A stretch of 64,000 bases of DNA from contig NZ_JACXXO010000010.1 in NCBI RefSeq assembly GCF_017980685.1, forward strand, positions 146,703 through 210,702, given 5' to 3'. This stretch comes from Pseudomonas iridis. GTDB lineage: Bacteria > Pseudomonadota > Gammaproteobacteria > Pseudomonadales > Pseudomonadaceae. The notes under the pieces were generated by a model. It had not been told where the DNA came from. It searched no databases and was given only the letters and a program-made list of their open reading frames with translations. The translations under genes were made by a program, and so were the position numbers. Of this stretch, positions 60,294 to 64,000 are shown piece after piece; positions within the stretch are counted from its first letter, which is position 1, and every line of letters begins with the position of its first letter.

Positions 60294-61490
60294 CTACATC
60301 GCTGGCGCGGTGCTGACGTTGAGTCGTCGCCAGAGCAAGCGGCCGATGGTGATCAGCCAGTTGATCAGCGCCACGGCCAATACGGTGTACAGCAGCGCCG
60401 CCATTCCGTGTTCGACGATGATTTTTCCGGCCAGCAGCGGAAAGCCGAACACGCCGATAAAGTACGCCAGGCTGAACAGCAACAAGGCCTGCGAAGTGGT
60501 ACCGACGGGCGCTTCGTTGGCCGCCAATCCGTTGATCACCGAATAGGTCAGGCCGTATCCGACACCGAGCATGACCGCCGCCAGCAGATAACTGAAAGCG
60601 CTGTGCACGCCGAAGGCGAACAGCACAATCGAGCCGAGCATCAAGCCCGACAACAGACACGACGCCCGCAACGGATCACGCTTGACCACAAACCCTGCGA
60701 TCAACAGGCGACTGCTGATCGCCGCGCTCATGAAGCCGAGAAAGAACAGCGAATAGTCCAGCGAATGTGCGGCGGCGTAACTGGTCTGGAAACTCGACAA
60801 ACCGCCGAATACGCAGCCACCGAGACCGACCATGATGATCGCGAAGACTGCGCGGGAACCGAGCACCTGCGCCGACGTTGACCAAGTGATGCTTGCGGCT
60901 GTTGTGGCTTGGGTGCTTTTCAGTCGCGAGCCGAGACGCCAGAACATCAACACGCCGATCAGGCTCGCCAGCGCTGCCAGATAAAACGCCGAGGTCACCG
61001 GTAACTCCAGCGCACTGGCCGCACGCCCGAGCAATGGGCCGCTGCCAATCCCGGTCATCATGCTGCCGGACAGCAAGGCAAAGTACTTCGCCCGCTGCGC
61101 CGGGGTCACCAGACTCGCCACAATAATCGGCCCCAGCGTGTAAAACACACCCCAGCCCAGGCCGAGCAGCAAGCCGAAAAACAGCAAGAGATGACCAAAC
61201 CCCGGCGTCATCGCAAAGCCCAGGCTCGCCGCAACAAGCAACAGACCAAACAAGGCAATCGAACGCGCCGCCCCCAGCAGATCCGACAAATGCCCGGACA
61301 CCAGCACCGCGACAAACGTACTGAGCATCGCCGCAGAAATCACGCTGCCCGCATCGTGTTCATTGCCACCGCGAGAACCGATCAACAGCGCCAGCAAAAA
61401 CGTCGAGCCGTAGGACAGCGACAGCAGATAACTGGCGAGGCAGAACAGGCCGAACAGCTTGCCCGACACTTGGGATGTTGCTTGCGACAT
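60294..61490 (-). CDS. Major facilitator superfamily transporter
   Basis: 398 residues, twelve predicted membrane segments. The loop 2-3 motif reads GHLSDLLGAARSI, a fair match to the MFS G-x-x-x-D-R pattern. A second half begins near residue 205 (SRAVFAIIMVGLGGCVFGG). Probably a proton-driven exporter; substrate unknown. AAGGAACCG lies before the ATG. It stands alone, divergent from nothing known. Confidence 0.88.
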   Translation of the reverse strand: MSQATSQVSGKLFGLFCLASYLLSLSYGSTFLLALLIGSRGGNEHDAGSVISAAMLSTFVAVLVSGHLSDLLGAARSIALFGLLLVAASLGFAMTPGFGHLLLFFGLLLGLGWGVFYTLGPIIVASLVTPAQRAKYFALLSGSMMTGIGSGPLLGRAASALELPVTSAFYLAALASLIGVLMFWRLGSRLKSTQATTAASITWSTSAQVLGSRAVFAIIMVGLGGCVFGGLSSFQTSYAAAHSLDYSLFFLGFMSAAISSRLLIAGFVVKRDPLRASCLLSGLMLGSIVLFAFGVHSAFSYLLAAVMLGVGYGLTYSVINGLAANEAPVGTTSQALLLFSLAYFIGVFGFPLLAGKIIVEHGMAALLYTVLAVALINWLITIGRLLWRRLNVSTAPAM

Positions 61491-61600
61491 GACGCGGTTC
61501 CTTGACCCGAGAAAGTGAACAGCATCTGTTTACCACGCCATGGTCAGGGATTAGGTGCGAGGTTGGCGAAGTCAGGATCGCGGCAGGCCGGAGTATTGCT

Positions 61601-62254
61601 TCAGACGATGCCGATCTCTTCTTTGAACTGTTCCATGAAACCCTTCAGACGCTGATGGCGAATCTGCGCCAGGCGCTGGCCGGCGACCGTCTGGAAACCG
61701 TCGGCGAGGTGCAGCAGTTTGGTCTGGAAGTGGTCGAGGCAAAAACGCGTGTCGTTGTAGTCGCGCTCCCTCGCTTCCGGATCTTGCGGGTCGTAGAGCG
61801 CCGCCCCCATGCGTCCGGCCACATAGAACGTGCGAGCGACGCCGAGCATGCCCAGCGAGTCGAGACGATCGGCGTCCTGGACGAGTTTCGCTTCGAGGGT
61901 GAGCGGGGTGATATTGGCGGAAAAACTGTGGGCTTGGATGGCGTGGGCGACGGCATCGATTTTAGCGTCGGTCCAGTTCAACTCCGCCAGCACCGCCGAC
62001 GCTTTTTCCGCTGCCAGACGTGAAGCTTGCGAGCGCAGTGGCGAGTTCTTTTCGACGGCTACGCAATCGTGAAGCAGCACGGCGGCGAGCAGCACTTCCA
62101 GATCGCCACCTTCTTCGGCTTGCAAAGTGCGCACGTTGTGCCAGACACGTTGCAGGTGTGCGAGGTCGTGTGCACCGTCATCCGAAGGCTCCAGAGCATG
62201 GGGCAGCAGTTCTGCCGCGAGCGCGGGCAGTGGTGCGAAGGCGTAGTTATTCAT
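61601..62254 (-). CDS. HD-domain phosphohydrolase, YedJ-like
   Basis: 217 residues, all-helical. Metal site: H in AHDLAHLQRVWHNV, the HD pair in LLHDCVAVE, and D in LVQDADRLDSLGMLG. The form resembles E. coli YedJ, a predicted nucleotide or phosphate-ester hydrolase. ATG 62254 is taken, with AAAAGGATG upstream; the much longer frame to 62893 passes through a REP pair and the opposite-strand GNAT gene and is not real. Confidence 0.87.
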   Translation of the reverse strand: MNNYAFAPLPALAAELLPHALEPSDDGAHDLAHLQRVWHNVRTLQAEEGGDLEVLLAAVLLHDCVAVEKNSPLRSQASRLAAEKASAVLAELNWTDAKIDAVAHAIQAHSFSANITPLTLEAKLVQDADRLDSLGMLGVARTFYVAGRMGAALYDPQDPEARERDYNDTRFCLDHFQTKLLHLADGFQTVAGQRLAQIRHQRLKGFMEQFKEEIGIV

Positions 62255-62282
62255 AAACATCCTTTTAAGCGAATGCAGAACC

Positions 62283-62372
62283 TGTGGGAGCGAGCCTGCT
62301 CGCGAAAGCATACTGTCAGTCACATTGAAGGCGGCTGAAATAATGCATTCGCGAGCAGGCTCGCTCCCACAG
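62283..62372. repeat. REP inverted pair, class B
   Basis: TGTGGGAGCGAGCCTGCTCG (62283-62302) and, reversed, CGAGCAGGCTCGCTCCCACA, separated by ~47 bases, in the gap between divergent HD and GNAT genes. Confidence 0.92.
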
Positions 62373-62479
62373 GAACGGTGTTGTTTTGCCACATCGAGCA
62401 GGATAATGCGTAGTTGCCATATGACGAGCGCTTCAACGCGTTTTACTATGGCGTTTTCCTCCCCCGACAAGGCCCGTCC

Positions 62480-62962
62480 ATGACGATCGAGATCCGCCCG
62501 GCGACTCCCAGCGATGCACCACAAATCCTCGCCTTCATCACTGAACTCGCGGATTTCGAAAAGGCTCGCCACGAAGTCATCGCCAGCGTTGCCGATATTG
62601 AGCGCAGCCTGTTCGGCGAAGGCGCGACCGCCCATGGTCTGATCTGTCTGCGCGACGGCCTGCCAATCGGTTTCGCGGTGTTCTTCTTCAGTTATTCGAC
62701 CTGGCTCGGCAGCAACTGCCTGTACCTCGAAGACCTCTACATCACCCCCGAACAACGCGGCGGCGGCGCGGGCAAAACCCTGCTGCGGCAACTGGCGAAA
62801 ATCGCCTGCGCCAATGACTGCGGACGCTTCGAATGGAGCGTACTCGACTGGAACACCCCGGCTATCGAATTCTACAAATCCCTCGGCGCGCAACCGCAGG
62901 AAGAATGGGTGCGCTATCGCATGGACGGCAAAGTGTTACGCGAGTTCGCCGAGGGCCAGTGA
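62480..62962 (+). CDS. GNAT N-acetyltransferase (diamine/thialysine acetyltransferase-like)
   Basis: 160 residues. GNAT fold with the acetyl-CoA loop PEQRGGGAGKTLLRQLA, preceded by LYLEDLYI and followed by WSVLDWNTPAIEFYKSLGA. The LEDLY-x(n)-RG and DWN-x-PAI-x-FY order is that of the spermidine/spermine and thialysine acetyltransferase branch, so an amine or lysine analogue is a fair guess. ATG 62480 has AAGG at seven bases and starts the fold; the frame upstream is not family sequence. Confidence 0.88.
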   Translation: MTIEIRPATPSDAPQILAFITELADFEKARHEVIASVADIERSLFGEGATAHGLICLRDGLPIGFAVFFFSYSTWLGSNCLYLEDLYITPEQRGGGAGKTLLRQLAKIACANDCGRFEWSVLDWNTPAIEFYKSLGAQPQEEWVRYRMDGKVLREFAEGQ

Positions 62963-63009
62963 ACGATGATGGCTATTTAGTGTTTATTCGATTGTCGCCA
63001 AGGCTCTAG

Positions 63010-63288
63010 TCCGGCATTCTGCGCGCGCATTTTTGCGCGCTCACGGACGACACCTGCAATGCCTCTGGCAAAAACTATCCACGCCCGTGGAGCCTTCGCT
63101 GCGTCAGCGAGGACCGTGACCCACTCGACGATGCCTGGCAACAACTGCAAACCACTCCATACCCGAACAGTCGTGAGTATCGTCACGCACTGTTCGACCC
63201 CGTCGACAATCGCTGGCGCTTCGCCGCGACCGACGTCGACATCTACCAGTCACACCCGGAGCCTCTGAAGCAAGAAGCTTTGAATTGA
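63010..63288 (+). pseudogene. 5'-truncated remnant of an unknown gene before PAAR
   Basis: The open frame after the TAG at 63007 has protein-like sequence from about 63080 (PRPWSLRCVSEDRDPLDDAW ... FDPVDNRWRFAATDVDIYQ) and ends EALN at a TGA that overlaps the PAAR start (TTGA). No ATG, GTG or TTG occurs in frame, so the N-terminal part is missing. The four-base overlap shows it was once a working gene of the same operon; effector or chaperone of a type VI cargo set is possible. I do not recognise the family. Confidence 0.6.
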
Positions 63289-63750
63289 GTGGAAAACCCG
63301 CCGCACGCGTCACCGGCCCGACCGCATGCCCATTGCCAGGCCATGGCACTAACCCGATTGTTTCCGGCTCGCCGAACGTCTTCTTCGACGGCCTCGCCGC
63401 TGCGCGCATGACTGATAAATCTGCCTGTGGCAGTCCGATCACCGGCGCCGTCTCCGGCACCGTTTTTATCAACGGCCTCAATGCCGCAACGCTCGATCGG
63501 TGGTTCGGGGACGGTGATTATTGGACAGAGTGGCAGAGGGGCGGCGTTTAGTGGGCTGTTGCCGATGCCGGTGCATTTTACGGACAGGTTGCAAGTGGTG
63601 AATGACGCGACTGGAGAACCCGTGCCCTACCACCCCTACACGATTCAGCGTGGCAATGGCAGTGAGGAACATGGCATTACGGATGCTTCGGGATATACCC
63701 ATACCGTTAGTTCGCATTTACCTGAAACTATTAAATTATTTGTTGAGTGA
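63285..63750 (+). pseudogene. Frameshifted PAAR-domain protein gene (type VI secretion spike tip)
   Basis: The first frame (TTG 63285 to TGA 63551) reads SGKPAARVTGPTACPLPGHG, NVFFDGLAAARMTDKSACGS and GTVFINGLNAATL, a PAAR N-terminal part with its zinc-binding residues, then turns to nonsense (DRWFGDGDYW). Another frame takes over near 63500 with GGSGTVIIGQSGRGAAFSGL and a transthyretin-like VNDATGEPVPYHPYTIQ up to 63750. A PAAR protein would read through with ~8-10 more residues at the junction, so a deletion with frameshift is likely. The extension past the PAAR domain would carry or bind an effector. Confidence 0.8.
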
Positions 63751-63755
63751 CGGAC

Positions 63756-63796
63756 ATGGCAGGAGAAAATACGGCGGGCCTGGAACCTTTGGCTAA
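63756..63796 (+). pseudogene. Start of a gene cut by the insertion sequence
   Basis: ATG 63756 follows the PAAR frame by six bases and reads MAGENTAGLEPLA before the presumed IS left end at 63797; the frame then runs into IS sequence and stops at 63860. By position it was the next gene of the type VI cargo operon, perhaps the effector. No ribosome binding site better than GAGTGACGG is seen. Confidence 0.5.
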
Positions 63797-64000
63797 GGAA
63801 ACTCTGAAAAAGGCTTCCAGATTTGGTGAAATACCCGCCTCACAGGAATCGAACGGTTGAGTCCCGATGAAAAAGATGTCCTTCGCCGATGCTGAGTACG
63901 CCGGCAAACGTAAGCAGACCCGCCGTGAGCGCTTCCTGATCGAGATGGATCAGGTCGTGCCCTGGAAGGGCTTGATTGCCTTGATCGAGCCGCATTATCC
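63797..64000 (+). mobile_element. IS5-family insertion sequence, left end (continues outside window)
   Basis: The left end is set at GGAAACTCTGAAAAAGGC directly behind CTAA (63793-63796), which fits the four-base YTAR target duplication of IS5 elements. The right end, second inverted repeat and second CTAA are outside the window, so the boundary is inferred. Confidence 0.65.
63867..64000 (+). CDS. IS5-family transposase, N-terminal part
   Basis: The first 44 residues are visible: MKKMSFADAEYAGKRKQTRR, then ERFLIEMDQVVPWKGLIALI and EPHYP. This is the typical N terminus of IS5-type DDE transposases of pseudomonads, ahead of the catalytic domain. ATG 63867 lies 70 bases inside the left end. Whether the transposase is intact cannot be seen. 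Confidence 0.85.
   Translation, partial: MKKMSFADAEYAGKRKQTRRERFLIEMDQVVPWKGLIALIEPHY

Noticed and set aside
61601..62893. 430-codon minus-strand frame as one gene
   Set aside because: Only the part from 62254 encodes the HD protein; the rest lies over a REP pair and antisense to the GNAT gene.

Overview
The window is chromosomal DNA from a Pseudomonas of the fluorescens/koreensis type. Three things point to this: a long block in the gene order I remember for P. aeruginosa PA2985 to PA2957 (DUF2062-comEC-exbBD-lpxK-kdsB-murB ... rne, rluC, sppA, maf, yceD-rpmF-plsX-fabDG-acpP-fabF-pabC-mltG-tmk-holB-pilZ-tatD); GC-rich genes with short overlaps; and many paired REP elements of the types common in fluorescent pseudomonads. 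All identifications come from reading the sequence and from remembered families; no database was searched.

Layout. 1-2400: the 3' end of a chemoreceptor gene, a repeat-filled gap and a membrane-anchored protein of unknown function. 2655-3200: a tRNA operon, Glu-Gly-Glu-Gly, with a near-consensus promoter and a strong terminator. 3370-8190: a small accessory cluster. Homospermidine synthase (+) sits behind two perfect palindromes and converges on a minus-strand operon encoding an AlaX-type tRNA-editing protein, an Fe(II)/2-oxoglutarate oxygenase and a LysE-type exporter; a LysR regulator diverges from that operon. 8290-15330: fadE and its small neighbour, a transglutaminase-like protein, a GST, a YadG/YadH ABC exporter and a DUF2062 protein. 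15466-22321: comEC, then exbB-exbD-lpxK-trm112-kdsB-ptp-murB, overlapping almost without gaps (lipid A, KDO and peptidoglycan supply). 22660-27015: a Tat-exported molybdenum hydroxylase (IorA/IorB type) with XdhC and a MocA-like cytidylyltransferase, placed between murB and rne, which I remember as adjacent in P. aeruginosa.

27089-44644 is the housekeeping core: RNase E on the minus strand, then rluC, a HAD phosphatase, sppA, maf (minus), and the yceD-rpmF-plsX-fab operon running into pabC, mltG, tmk, holB, pilZ and tatD. The gap behind tatD holds a minus-strand small RNA candidate that fits RgsA in position and form. Next come a TetR regulator, a MoaA-type radical SAM enzyme behind a perfect 12-bp inverted repeat, a lipoprotein and a DUF1285 protein.

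48275-54809 is a pentose locus: FadR-type GntR regulator, SMP-30 lactonase, SDR dehydrogenase and an AraFGH-type ABC importer. A 14-bp element with 13 identities lies both before the regulator and before araF. Periplasmic uptake, oxidation to a lactone and lactone opening are encoded here, but the later dehydratases are not. 55090-59406 is a second catabolic operon (HutC-type GntR, ADP-ribosylglycohydrolase, NCS1 permease, PfkB kinase). It resembles E. coli yegWVUT with the transporter exchanged, and probably salvages an unknown nucleoside. 59573-62962 holds two small unknown genes, an MFS transporter, an HD phosphohydrolase and a GNAT acetyltransferase. The right edge (63010-64000) is a decaying type VI secretion cargo locus: a headless gene remnant, a frameshifted PAAR gene and a third gene cut by an IS5-type insertion that runs out of the window.

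No rRNA, CRISPR array, prophage or integrase was seen. The least ordinary parts are the tRNA-editing/oxygenase/exporter cluster, the YegUV-like nucleoside operon, the attenuator-like leader before the SDR gene and the palindromes before hss and moaA.
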